Position numbers and translations under genes: made by a program. This document shows positions 6,602 to 14,405 of a stretch of DNA of 36,129 bases, piece by piece. Below the pieces are notes generated by a model. It searched no databases, was not told the origin of the DNA, and was given only the letters and a program-made list of their open reading frames with translations. How positions within the stretch are numbered: the first letter of the stretch is position 1; each line of letters opens with the position of its first letter. This DNA is from Corynebacterium sp. (GTDB lineage Bacteria > Actinomycetota > Actinomycetes > Mycobacteriales > Mycobacteriaceae). Location of the stretch: the NCBI RefSeq assembly GCF_022712275.1, contig NZ_JALAGU010000030.1:1-36129 (forward strand), written 5' to 3'.

Positions 6602-9229
6602 TCAGTCGGCGATGGCCTCCAACGGTGGCGTCCGCGACGCCTTCGCCGCAGGCCACGCCGCTGCGAGGACGCCGATCACACCGGACGCGACGACCATGCC
6701 GACGACCTGGCCCCAGGGCACCGCAATGGTGTCGAGGCCTTCACCGGCGAGCACCCTCAAGAAGGCCCAGCCCAGCGCCAGTCCGACGACCACGCCGACC
6801 ACCGCGCCGTAGAGCGAGATCTGCACGGCCTCCAGGGTGATCATCCGGCGCACCTGACGCCGCGAAGTACCGACTGCGCGGAGCATGCCGATCTCCTGGC
6901 GTCGTTCGATGACGTTGAGCGCCAGCGTGTTGACGATGCCGAGCACCGCGACGATGACCGCCAGGGCGAGCAGCGCGTAGAGCACGTTGAGCATCTGGTC
7001 TACGAACACGGCCTGCGTCCCCGCGAACTCGGACGGGGTGAGGACCTGCACCACGATGAACTGGTCCGTGGCATCCTCCAGGCGGTCGCGCAGGTCGTCC
7101 AGGGGGATGTCGCCGTTGACAAAGGCGGCGAAGAGCATCGGCTGGGAGTACATCCCGGAACCGAACTCGCCGGCGTCCATGTGGGGTGCGATGGATTCCC
7201 AGGAGATGACCTGGTCACCGAGGAGGTCGTTGTCCTCGTAGGTGCCGAGCAGTGCGACGGTGCCGATGTCGCGGGCGTCCGCCCCGGGCACCTCTGTGAC
7301 CAGCGGAACCTCCTCGCCGATCGTCCAGCCGTTGCGCTGTGCCGCGGACTCGGAGGCGATGAAACCCTCGCCGGTGAGATCCACCGACCCCTGGACTTCG
7401 GTGACCTCACCGGTGACCCGCGGGTCACCGACGAAATAGCCGGAACCGAAACCGGAGCTGACGATCGAGTCACTGGCCGTGCCGCCGAGGGTCACCGGGG
7501 CCAGGCCGAAGCCGGAGACCTCGGTGACGCCGTCGACATCGCGGGCGACATCCAGCGCCTGGGTCGGGATGGGGAAGGAACCGTCGGACGGCCCGTAGAG
7601 CACCAGGTCAGAGCTGACGGTGTTGTCGACGAGGCCGCTGATCGAGGCCTTCATCGACGCGCCGAGCATCCCGAACACCGCCACCAGGGCGACCCCGAGG
7701 GTCAGCGCGAAGGCGGTGGTCGCGGTACGACGCGGGTTGCGGGAGGAACTGGTGGACGCCAGGCGTCCCACCGAACGGAACGGTGCACCGATGACACGGC
7801 CGATCGCCGGGACAACCGGCACGGCCATCGCCGCAGAGACCAGGAACGCTCCCAGCAGGACGCCGAGTGCACCGAGCCCGACCAGTGCCGCGCGGGTGCC
7901 GGTGCCGGAGCCGTCGAGCAGCACGCCGGCCAGTGCGGCGACCACGCCGAGAACCAGCAGAACCGCACCGGTGACGGTCCGTCCACGCAGGGAGGACGCC
8001 GAAGACATGTCACCCGAACGCATCGCCTCCACCGGGCGGACTGCACCGGCCCGCCGGGCCGGTGCCCACGCGGAGACGACGGTGACGAGGACTCCGAGGA
8101 TCAGCGGGGTGACCACTGAGCTGACGGTGACCTGCACTCCCGTGTCCGGCAACCCGGCGCCGGTGGAGCCGATGACGGTGTAGATGAGTTTCGTCAGGCC
8201 GGCGCCGACGACGACGCCGATGGCCGATCCGAGGACGCCGACCACGACCGCCTCGCCGACGACCGAGCCGGTGAGCTGCCGGGAAGAGACACCCAGTGAC
8301 CGGAGCAGCGCGAACTCGCGGGTGCGCTGGGCGACGATCATCGAGAAGGTGTTGGCGATGATGAAGGTGCCGACGACCAGGGCCACCAGGCCGAAGGCGA
8401 TGAGGAAGTAGTTGACGAAGCTGAGGGCCTCGTCGATGGCGTCCGACTGTTCGTCGGCGGTCTGCTGACCGGTCTTGACCTCGACACCGTTGACGCCGGC
8501 GTCCGCGAGGTGTGTGGTGACGTCTTCCTTGAGCTGTTCCTGGCTGATGCCGGGGTCGGCGGCGAGGGAGAATCCGGTGGCGGTGCTCCCGTCGGTGAAG
8601 GTGGCCAGGTAGGCGTCCTGCTCCATCAGGAGACCGATGAAGCCGCCGCCGTCGACGTCGATGTCGTAGACGCCGGAGACGGTGACTTCGTGGACGCCAC
8701 CGGTGTCGACGACGGTGAGGGCGTCCCCGACGGAGATGTCCTGGTCATCGGCGACACTGGAGTTGACGACGACCTGGTCGTCGCCGACCGGGGCGTCGCC
8801 GTCGGTGACCGTGGACACGGGACCGACCTGGTCATTCCCGGGGTACCAGGCCATGGCGAAAGCGGGCGCGCCGCCGGTCTGGAGGGTGGTGCCGTCGTGG
8901 GCGACGACGACGGTGGTCTGGGTCGAGTTGTTGACCTTCGCGACACCCGGCGCGTCGGCGAGGATGTCGCCGAGCTCGAGCGGGAGGGGGCGTCCGGTGG
9001 CCTCGTCAGGGGTGACGGTGACGTCGACGCCCTTCGTGGTGGATTCGGACAGTGTGTCGAAGGTCCTGGACAGCGACGCGGTGAACATCAGCGCGCCGGA
9101 GATGAAGGCGGTCCCGAGGACGACCGCGAGGACGGTGAGGACCAGGCGGACCTTGTGGCCGGCGAGGTTGCGCAGGGAGACCCGGCGCATGGTGGCCGCG
9201 GCGTTGGACGCCGCGCGGGTCGTGGACAT
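6602..9229 (-). CDS. FtsX/MacB-type ABC transporter permease
   Basis: An 875-residue permease with the duplicated FtsX layout: an N-terminal helix (about 28-50), a large extracytoplasmic domain (about 51-265), three helices, a second helix cluster and extracytoplasmic domain (about 505-740), then three C-terminal helices ending with ALNVIERRQEIGMLRAVGTS, a conserved FtsX signature. The equivalent first-half signature is AQRTREFALLRSLGVS. Such permeases work mechanically or export lipids, peptides or drugs rather than importing solutes. The ATPase gene lies upstream with a 5-bp gap, so they form one operon and one complex. A start at Met14 (9190) is also plausible. Substrate unknown. Confidence 0.9.
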   Translation of the reverse strand: MSTTRAASNAAATMRRVSLRNLAGHKVRLVLTVLAVVLGTAFISGALMFTASLSRTFDTLSESTTKGVDVTVTPDEATGRPLPLELGDILADAPGVAKVNNSTQTTVVVAHDGTTLQTGGAPAFAMAWYPGNDQVGPVSTVTDGDAPVGDDQVVVNSSVADDQDISVGDALTVVDTGGVHEVTVSGVYDIDVDGGGFIGLLMEQDAYLATFTDGSTATGFSLAADPGISQEQLKEDVTTHLADAGVNGVEVKTGQQTADEQSDAIDEALSFVNYFLIAFGLVALVVGTFIIANTFSMIVAQRTREFALLRSLGVSSRQLTGSVVGEAVVVGVLGSAIGVVVGAGLTKLIYTVIGSTGAGLPDTGVQVTVSSVVTPLILGVLVTVVSAWAPARRAGAVRPVEAMRSGDMSSASSLRGRTVTGAVLLVLGVVAALAGVLLDGSGTGTRAALVGLGALGVLLGAFLVSAAMAVPVVPAIGRVIGAPFRSVGRLASTSSSRNPRRTATTAFALTLGVALVAVFGMLGASMKASISGLVDNTVSSDLVLYGPSDGSFPIPTQALDVARDVDGVTEVSGFGLAPVTLGGTASDSIVSSGFGSGYFVGDPRVTGEVTEVQGSVDLTGEGFIASESAAQRNGWTIGEEVPLVTEVPGADARDIGTVALLGTYEDNDLLGDQVISWESIAPHMDAGEFGSGMYSQPMLFAAFVNGDIPLDDLRDRLEDATDQFIVVQVLTPSEFAGTQAVFVDQMLNVLYALLALAVIVAVLGIVNTLALNVIERRQEIGMLRAVGTSRRQVRRMITLEAVQISLYGAVVGVVVGLALGWAFLRVLAGEGLDTIAVPWGQVVGMVVASGVIGVLAAAWPAAKASRTPPLEAIAD

Positions 9230-9234
9230 GGCGG

Positions 9235-9996
9235 TTACAGCTCCTCGATGCGGGACATCACGGAGAGAATGGATTCGACGGTGGGTTGACGCAGTTCCTC
9301 GACGATCCGACCGTCAGCGAGGAAGAGGATGCGGTCGGCGTAGGACGCCGCCTTGGCGTCGTGGGTGACGATGACGACGGTCTGGCCGTCGCGGTCGACG
9401 GAGGTGCGCAGGATGGCGAGGACTTCTGCGGACGAGTTCGAGTCGAGGTTGCCGGTGGGCTCGTCTCCGAAGATGATCTCGGGGCGGGAGACCAGGGCGC
9501 GGGCGCAGGCCACGCGCTGCTGCTGGCCGCCGGAGAGCTCGGCGGGGCGGTGGGACAGCCGGTCGGTGAGCCCGAGACGTCCGGTGACCTCGTCGAACCA
9601 GGTGCGGTCGACCTTCTGGCCGGCGATGTCGGTGGGCAGGGTGATGTTCTCCTCGGCCGTGAGGGTCGGCACGAGGTTGAAGGACTGGAAGATGAATCCG
9701 AGCCGGTCGCGGCGGGTCTTCGTCAGTTCCTTGTCCTTGAGGGACGCCAGGTCGGTGGTGCCCAGCCAGGCGGCCCCGGAGGTGGGGGTGTCCAGTCCGG
9801 CCATGCAGTGCATGAGGGTGGACTTTCCGGAGCCGGACGGGCCCATGATGGCGGTGAATTCGCCGGTGGCGAAGGAGACGGAGACGTTGTCGAGGGCGGT
9901 GACCCTGGTGTCTCCGGCCCCGTAGATCTTGGTGAGGGCGTCCGCGCGGGCGGCGGCGGTGCCGGTGGTGCTGGAGGTCGTTGTTGCGGCGGGCAT
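9235..9996 (-). CDS. MacB/LolD-type ABC transporter ATPase
   Basis: A 253-residue ATPase with Walker A GPSGSGKST (52-60), Q-loop around FIFQSFNL (101-108), ABC signature LSGGQQQR (154-161), Walker B IIFGDEPT (174-181) and H-loop His212. The GNLDSNSS sequence after Walker B is typical of the MacB/LolD branch. It energises the FtsX-type permease encoded immediately downstream. The ATG start is supported by AGAGGA upstream. The promoter must lie in the roughly 140 bp between this start and the divergent lipoprotein gene. No regulator is adjacent. Confidence 0.93.
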   Translation of the reverse strand: MPAATTTSSTTGTAAARADALTKIYGAGDTRVTALDNVSVSFATGEFTAIMGPSGSGKSTLMHCMAGLDTPTSGAAWLGTTDLASLKDKELTKTRRDRLGFIFQSFNLVPTLTAEENITLPTDIAGQKVDRTWFDEVTGRLGLTDRLSHRPAELSGGQQQRVACARALVSRPEIIFGDEPTGNLDSNSSAEVLAILRTSVDRDGQTVVIVTHDAKAASYADRILFLADGRIVEELRQPTVESILSVMSRIEEL

Positions 9997-10137
9997 GATC
10001 GGTCCTCTCGGGAGGTCTGGAGGGCGCGTCCGCCCGTGGTCATGTACCCACCGTAAGGCCCGGGGGTGGGGGTGCGCCTCAGGGAAGTCCCCTATTCTGA
10101 CCCCCGTTCCTACCCTGACCTCTCCTATCCTTGTCGG

Positions 10138-10959
10138 ATGAGAATGTCCGGTCCTTCCGCCGCCGTGGCCGTCTCCGCAGCCGTCGCCACGGTATGCCTC
10201 GTTCTGGCCGCGTCCTCCTGCTCCCCCGGGACCGGGTCGGATGCCCCGGGGCTGCCGCCGTCGGGCGGGGTCGACTACCAGCTCGGCGGGGCCTATAAGC
10301 CGTCGGCGGGGACGGCCGTCGTGGTCCGCGACGCCACGGCCGAACCGGCGCCGGGGATCTACAGCGTCTGCTACGTCAACGCCTTCCAGTCGCAGCCCGG
10401 CACGGGAGATTCATGGGGTGAACTGCTGTTACAGGATGCGACGGGGGCTCCGGTCGCCGACCCTGACTGGCCCGACGAGTTCCTGCTGGACACGTCCTCG
10501 GCGTCCCGGCGCGCGGAGATCGACGACCGCCTGGCCCCGGCGATCAGGGGCTGCGCGGACGCCGGTTTCGATGCGGCGGAGTTCGACAACCTCGATTCCT
10601 ACCTTCGTTCGGGTGACGCTGGCACGGCACTGACCCCGGCGGGCAACCTCGCCCTCGCCCGGCTGCTGACGGGCGTCACGCGCGACGCGGGACTGGCGTC
10701 CGCCCAGAAGAACGCCCCGGAGCTGGCCGAGGAGGGGAAGGATGCGGGCTTCGACTTCGCCGTCACCGAGGACTGCGGCGCCTACGGGGAATGCGCGGCG
10801 TACACCACCGTCTACGGCTCGGTGCTGGACATCGAGTACGCGGACGCCGCGGAGTTCGCCGGGCTCTGCCGGTCCGGTGACCTGCCGGAACAGGCGGTGC
10901 GTCGGGATCCCGGGCTGGTCACACCGGATGATCCGGGCTACGCGTTCGACCGCTGCTGA
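10138..10959 (+). CDS. GH114-like lipoprotein (endo-alpha-1,4-polygalactosaminidase family)
   Basis: A 273-residue exported protein. It starts MRMSGPSAAV, followed by a hydrophobic stretch and a lipobox ASSC with the lipidated Cys near residue 28. The rest matches the GH114 TIM-barrel family: a YQLGGAY opening, SVCYVNAFQ, an acidic strand end DAAEFDNLDSY and FAVTEDCGAY, which supply the likely catalytic Asp/Glu residues. Family members cut alpha-1,4-linked galactosamine polymers or related polysaccharides. I chose this ATG because an upstream in-frame start would put 24 polar residues before the signal peptide. A TATCCT box ends close before the ATG, so the mRNA may be leaderless. Real substrate is unknown. 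Confidence 0.78.
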   Translation: MRMSGPSAAVAVSAAVATVCLVLAASSCSPGTGSDAPGLPPSGGVDYQLGGAYKPSAGTAVVVRDATAEPAPGIYSVCYVNAFQSQPGTGDSWGELLLQDATGAPVADPDWPDEFLLDTSSASRRAEIDDRLAPAIRGCADAGFDAAEFDNLDSYLRSGDAGTALTPAGNLALARLLTGVTRDAGLASAQKNAPELAEEGKDAGFDFAVTEDCGAYGECAAYTTVYGSVLDIEYADAAEFAGLCRSGDLPEQAVRRDPGLVTPDDPGYAFDRC

Positions 10960-10974
10960 GCGGGGCGGACCCGG

Positions 10975-11496
10975 TCAGTGATCCGGGTTGAGCACGGCGA
11001 AGACCAACGTGTCCGTCCATTCCCCCTTGGAGTACCAGTTGGACCGGAAGTGCGCCTCCTGCGTCATGCCGATGCGCTCGGCCAGCTTCGCGGAGGCGGT
11101 GTTGCGGGCGTCCATCTGGGCGACGACGCGGTGCAGACCGCGGTCGAAGGCGTGGGCGATGACGGCCGTGACCGCCTCGGAGGCGATGCCCCGGCCACCG
11201 GCGTCCGGGTCGAGGACCCAGCCCACCTCGGCGTTGCCGTAGGTGGTGGTCCAGATCATGACATCGCCGACGGGCGTGCCGTCCTCCTCGATGACCAGCG
11301 CGAGCGTGCCGGCGAACCCCAGCAGGTCGGTCTTCATGAGCCGGTCGCCGAGCCGGTTGAGCGTGTACTCCCGGTTCCACGGCTCGTCGAGCAGCAGCTC
11401 AGTCACCTCGGGGCGGGAGTAGAGGTCATGCATCCATGTCTCGTCGCCGGGGAGGTAGGTGCGCAGGGTGAGGCGGTCGGTGCGGATCGGCTCCAT
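10975..11496 (-). CDS. GNAT-family N-acetyltransferase (RimJ/RimL type)
   Basis: A 173-residue GNAT acetyltransferase. It opens with the RimJ/RimL-style IRTDRLTLRTY, has the acetyl-CoA pyrophosphate loop DAGGRGIASEA, and the following ARNTASAKLAERIGM segment typical of this branch. It probably acetylates a protein N-terminus or small amine in the cytoplasm. I chose ATG 11496 because homology to the family starts there; no clear Shine-Dalgarno precedes it. An upstream in-frame start at 11565 would overlap the operator-like repeat. It is divergent from the F420/NADP-type reductase and converges on the GH114 gene with a 15-bp gap. Confidence 0.87.
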   Translation of the reverse strand: MEPIRTDRLTLRTYLPGDETWMHDLYSRPEVTELLLDEPWNREYTLNRLGDRLMKTDLLGFAGTLALVIEEDGTPVGDVMIWTTTYGNAEVGWVLDPDAGGRGIASEAVTAVIAHAFDRGLHRVVAQMDARNTASAKLAERIGMTQEAHFRSNWYSKGEWTDTLVFAVLNPDH

Positions 11497-11563
11497 GCGT
11501 GCCACGGTAGGTGACACGGGGCCTGTGCGCAGGCCCGGAGCAGGAGAATTCACCACCTCTTGC

Positions 11564-11587
11564 ATTTAGTTGACACGTCATCTAAAT
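11564..11587. promoter_or_regulatory. RosR-like operator upstream of the NADP/F420 oxidoreductase
   Basis: Inverted repeat ATTTAGTTGA / TCATCTAAAT around CACG with one arm mismatch. The core TAGTTGACACGTCATCTA matches 16 of 18 positions of the RosR consensus. A TTGACA inside it could be a -35 box, so a bound repressor would block transcription of the gene at 11642. Confidence 0.6.
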
Positions 11588-11641
11588 TGAAGGCATCGGA
11601 CACCGACGGGGCGTACAGCCCCACTAAGGACACACATCATC

Positions 11642-12229
11642 ATGGCCACCACCGCTTCCACCGTCACCGTCTTCGGCAAGGGCAACATGGGCTCCGCCAT
11701 CGCCGGCGTCTTCACCGACGCCGGGGCGGACGTCCAGGTCCTCGACTCCCACGCCGGCGCCGACACCACCGTCACCGGCGAGATCATCGTCCTCGCCGTG
11801 CCCTACCAGGCACTGTCCGGCATCGCCGGCACCTTCGGCGCCCAGTTCGCCGGGAAGACCGTCGTCGACATCACCAACCCGCTCGACTTCACCACCTTCA
11901 GCCTCCTGCCCGCCGCCGACTCCTCCGCCACCGCCGAACTCGCCGAGCTGCTGCCGGAGGCCCACGTCCTCAAGGCCTTCAACACGAACTTCGCCGCCAC
12001 GCTCGCCGCGAAGACCAACGGTTCCGAACCGACCACCGTGCTCGTCGCCGGTGACGACGAGGCCGCCAAGGCGTCCTTCTCCGCCACCGTCACCGCCGGT
12101 GGCCTGCGCGTCCTCGACGCCGGCGCCCTTTCCCGTGCCCGCGAGCTCGAGGCCGTCGCCCTGATGCAGATGAGCCTGGCCGCCTCCGAGCAGATCTCCT
12201 GGACCTCCGGCTTCGCGGTCGTGAAGTGA
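11642..12229 (+). CDS. NADP(F420)-dependent oxidoreductase-like protein
   Basis: A 195-residue Rossmann protein of the 'NADP oxidoreductase, coenzyme F420-dependent' family. The nucleotide loop is GKGNMG (residues 12-17), and VVDITNPLDF and VLKAFNT are typical of the fold. Related proteins pass hydride between NADPH and F420 or a flavin; corynebacteria are not known for F420 use, so the acceptor may differ (inference). AAGGA lies 11 bases before the ATG. The RosR-like operator upstream suggests oxidative-stress control. Its stop overlaps the GTG of the dioxygenase remnant (GTGA). Confidence 0.85.
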   Translation: MATTASTVTVFGKGNMGSAIAGVFTDAGADVQVLDSHAGADTTVTGEIIVLAVPYQALSGIAGTFGAQFAGKTVVDITNPLDFTTFSLLPAADSSATAELAELLPEAHVLKAFNTNFAATLAAKTNGSEPTTVLVAGDDEAAKASFSATVTAGGLRVLDAGALSRARELEAVALMQMSLAASEQISWTSGFAVVK

Positions 12230-12477
12230 CCACCTCGGCAGCTCCCGCGGCGGCCTTCGACGCCTGGGCACTGGAAGCCATCCAGCGAGGCAACCTCGAC
12301 ACGCTGGCGAGCTTCCGGACGCTGGCCCCGGGTATGCCCTACGCACACCCGACAGCGGACCACTTCCTGCCACTGTTCATCGCACTGGGCGCGGTCGACG
12401 GGCGGTCAGACAAGCTGGTCGACGGGGTGGACGGCTACGCGGTCGGGTTCTCGCGGAGGTCCTTCGCGCTGTACTGA
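12226..12477 (+). pseudogene. C-terminal remnant of a DODA-type extradiol dioxygenase
   Basis: An 83-residue frame starting at a GTG that overlaps the previous stop. After a short lead it matches only the last part of class III (LigB/DODA-type) ring-cleavage dioxygenases: a DAWALEAIQRGNLDTLASF helix, then the HPTADHFLPLFIALGA motif with its late His, then a VDGY...FSRRSFALY end. The metal-binding His residues of the front two thirds are missing, so it cannot be an active dioxygenase. It is probably left from a deletion that brought the tail against the upstream oxidoreductase gene. It may still be translated through coupling. A short functional protein cannot be ruled out. Confidence 0.68.
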
Positions 12478-12541
12478 GGTGGTGTTAGTCGCGTCACAAG
12501 GGGGTGCAGGTGGGCGGGCCGGTCCGGTTACACTCACCGGC

Positions 12542-12557
12542 GGTTGACCCGTCAACC
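12542..12557. promoter_or_regulatory. Third RosR-like operator
   Basis: Inverted repeat GGTTGA / TCAACC around CCCG; the 18-bp window 12541-12558 matches 14 of 18 positions of the RosR consensus. It lies about 40 bp upstream of the membrane-protein start at 12595. Confidence 0.45.
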
Positions 12558-12594
12558 ATCTCCCCTACCACGATCACGGACCCCGGAAGGATCC

Positions 12595-13092
12595 ATGACC
12601 TCTCCGACAACCACCCTCACCAGCAACGATGACGACTCCTCGGAGGTGTCCACCGACGCAGCCACCAAGAATGCCGCGTCCTCCCGGTCGCGCTTCCCCT
12701 TCATCGCCGGACTGCTCGTCGCGGTCATCGGCCTGGCATTCCTCGTCGGCGGGGTCGTCGGCTGGTTCACCGTCAAGGCCGAGCTCGAAGACGAGCACGT
12801 CACTGTCTCGGAGGACGCCGACCACTTCGGCGGCGAACCGGCCGACGGGCCCTTCAGCGCCTACTACCAGGCCCAGGCCGTGAAGGGACATGTCTCCGCA
12901 GCCACCGGCGGGAAGACCTACGCCGAACTGGAACAGGACGACCCGAACCGGGACATGGCACTCCAGGGCGCGACGGTCCGCTCCTCCCTGATGACGGCCA
13001 CGCTGTCCTTCGGCGTCTCGGCACTGGCCGCCGGTGCCGGCGTGGTCTCAATGCTCACCGGTGCCGCACTGATGGTGCGCAACCGGAGCTGA
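12595..13092 (+). CDS. Small two-helix membrane protein (often misnamed 'LigA')
   Basis: A 165-residue protein with an acidic Ser/Thr-rich N-terminus, a first membrane helix (about 34-58), an extracytoplasmic loop containing the conserved pieces EDEHVTVSEDADHFGG and KTYAELEQDDPNR, and a second helix near the C-terminus. Actinobacterial homologues are frequently labelled 'aromatic ring-opening dioxygenase LigA', but no dioxygenase motif is present; I consider that name wrong. Function unknown. The start is set by GGAAGG just before the ATG; an in-frame upstream ATG at 12544 would place coding sequence over the operator-like repeat. Confidence 0.75.
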   Translation: MTSPTTTLTSNDDDSSEVSTDAATKNAASSRSRFPFIAGLLVAVIGLAFLVGGVVGWFTVKAELEDEHVTVSEDADHFGGEPADGPFSAYYQAQAVKGHVSAATGGKTYAELEQDDPNRDMALQGATVRSSLMTATLSFGVSALAAGAGVVSMLTGAALMVRNRS

Positions 13093-13126
13093 GCATGAGC
13101 CCTGGGCATGCCTGTGTCCCTGTGCC

Positions 13127-13441
13127 CTACTGCGGACGCGCCCAGGCGAGCAGCTTCATCGTCGAGTGCTGCCGTTCCGCGCCGTCCTGGTTGACGGTGC
13201 GCGAGTTGACGGTGAGCGTGGCGCGGTCCGGCTGGGACCGTGACCAGCGGATGTCGTCGATGACGACCGGCATGAGGTCGGTGCCGGCATCGGTGAGGAC
13301 GAACTCCTGCCGGACCCTCTCCCCTTCTTCCTGGTAGGGACGCCGCTCCAGCAGTCCCGCTCCGGTCAGCGCCTTGAGGTCGGTGTACGCGGTCGCCGGT
13401 GACATGCCGACCCGGCACAGCCTCGCGCCACTGAAGGCGAA
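13127..13441 (-). pseudogene. 5'-truncated HxlR-family regulator
   Basis: The reverse strand encodes the second half of an HxlR-type winged helix: FSGARL, then VGMSPATAYTDLKALTGAG, then LLERRPYQEEGE and the wing VRQEFVLTDAG. The N-terminal third, including the CP(V/I)xRT...GDRWT region that normally opens the family, is absent. From about 13442 upstream the frame stays open but reads unrelated sequence. The gene is therefore cut, and the cut may be the left edge of acquired DNA. The last 40 residues also look unlike the family. Confidence 0.6.
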
Positions 13442-13586
13442 CACTGTCGGGCACGGAAGCGGTGCCCGGCCAACCCACCAGCGGCAACAGAGCCGCGACT
13501 GTTCAGAGCTCTGCATCACCACTGCGATAGCGGAATCAACAGGTAGCAGGTACATGTGACATGATTTCCCCATACCGCCGTTCAAT

Positions 13587-13601
13587 GTATTCAGTGACAA
13601 C
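13587..13601. promoter_or_regulatory. TetR operator-like site C (upstream of tetR)
   Basis: On the minus strand this reads GTTGTCACTGAATAC, matching sites at 14249-14263 (GTTGACAGTGTGTAC) and 21252-21266 (GTTGACAATGTAAAC). All fit a 7-1-7 palindrome around GTTGACA-N-TGTCAAC, with this copy having two arm mismatches. It is 27 bp before the tetR start, consistent with autoregulation. Confidence 0.5.
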
Positions 13602-13627
13602 ATCCAGGCAGAAAGGGCTTTCGGAAA

Positions 13628-14209
13628 GTGCCGGCTACCCGAGGCGACAACTACCATCACGGAAATCTTCGACAGGCACTTGTCGAGGCGGCCGTCGCCA
13701 TGATTGAACGTGGCGACAACTTCTCACTCAGGGCCGTCGCTCGCGAAGCTGGCGTATCTCAGACCGCACCCTACCGACACTTCCCTGACCGTAGCCGACT
13801 GGAATCCGCAGTTGCCGCCGAAGGATTTCAGGATTTGAACACGGTTCTGCTCAGCGGAGGAGAGCTCCCCTCAAGCCCCGTAGAACTGCCAGAGTTCGCG
13901 GTCCGCTACGTCCGGTTTGCCCTCACGAGGCCACGCATGTTCGGTCTTATGTTCGGAACACAATGCGATGACCGCGCCGACGAGAGGGTCCGTGCCTCGA
14001 CCCAACTCCACGACAACCTGGCCTCGGCACTCCGCCGCGTCTACCCCGGAAGATCAGAGACTGAACTCTCAACCCTGTCGACCGGCCTCTGGGCAACCGC
14101 CCACGGACTGGCCTGCCTGCACGTCGACGGCAAGCTCTCCGCCGACGACCTCAGTGAGGTAGAGGACCGCGTGCGCACCACGTTCGGCGCCGTCGTTCCG
14201 CTTTCCTGA
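13628..14209 (+). CDS. TetR-family transcriptional regulator
   Basis: A 193-residue TetR repressor. The N-terminal HTH is intact: HHGNLRQALVEAAVAMIERG, then FSLRAVAREAGVSQTAPYRHF (about 33-53), the recognition helix being SQTAPYRHF. The C-terminal ligand/dimer domain contains the RPRMFGLMF segment common in the branch with a WHG-type C-terminal domain. The start is GTG at 13628, with a purine-rich AGAAAGGG about 13 bases upstream. Operator-like sites before this gene, before 14406 and between 21152 and 21322 suggest that it represses itself and the surrounding catabolic genes. The inducer is unknown, but an aldehyde, ketone or ester metabolised by the neighbours would be logical (inference). 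Confidence 0.88.
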   Translation: MPATRGDNYHHGNLRQALVEAAVAMIERGDNFSLRAVAREAGVSQTAPYRHFPDRSRLESAVAAEGFQDLNTVLLSGGELPSSPVELPEFAVRYVRFALTRPRMFGLMFGTQCDDRADERVRASTQLHDNLASALRRVYPGRSETELSTLSTGLWATAHGLACLHVDGKLSADDLSEVEDRVRTTFGAVVPLS

Positions 14210-14248
14210 ACCGGCCCCCACCACACGAGACCCGACTTGTCGGTCAAT

Positions 14249-14263
14249 GTTGACAGTGTGTAC
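14249..14263. promoter_or_regulatory. TetR operator-like site A (upstream of the DJ-1/esterase pair)
   Basis: GTTGACAGTGTGTAC, one of three related 15-bp sites in the window. It lies in the 196-bp gap between tetR and the DJ-1-type gene, and is flanked by a second short inverted repeat, GTCAA-TG-TTGAC, overlapping it on the left. Confidence 0.5.
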
Positions 14264-14405
14264 TTCGGGACCTAGTGTCAGTTGAGCCAGCGACACCTGC
14301 AGCAATCGCTCAACTCACTGGCATGGACGGCTTCAAGCCTCCTGGCACCACACAACCTTTCGGGATACCGAAGGTTGCCACTGACCACCAAGGAGACACC
14401 AGACC

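Noticed and set aside
6569..8119. 516-codon open frame antisense to the ABC permease
   Set aside because: Same shadow-frame composition (Asp, Gly, His, Arg-rich); no domain seen; the permease on the other strand is well supported.
12595..13092. 'Aromatic ring-opening dioxygenase LigA' label for the small membrane protein
   Set aside because: Two membrane helices and no dioxygenase ligands; the label is a common transferred error.
13442..13660. Full-length HxlR regulator starting at 13660 on the minus strand
   Set aside because: The frame is open, but the sequence before about 13441 does not resemble the HxlR N-terminus and overlaps the tetR start.
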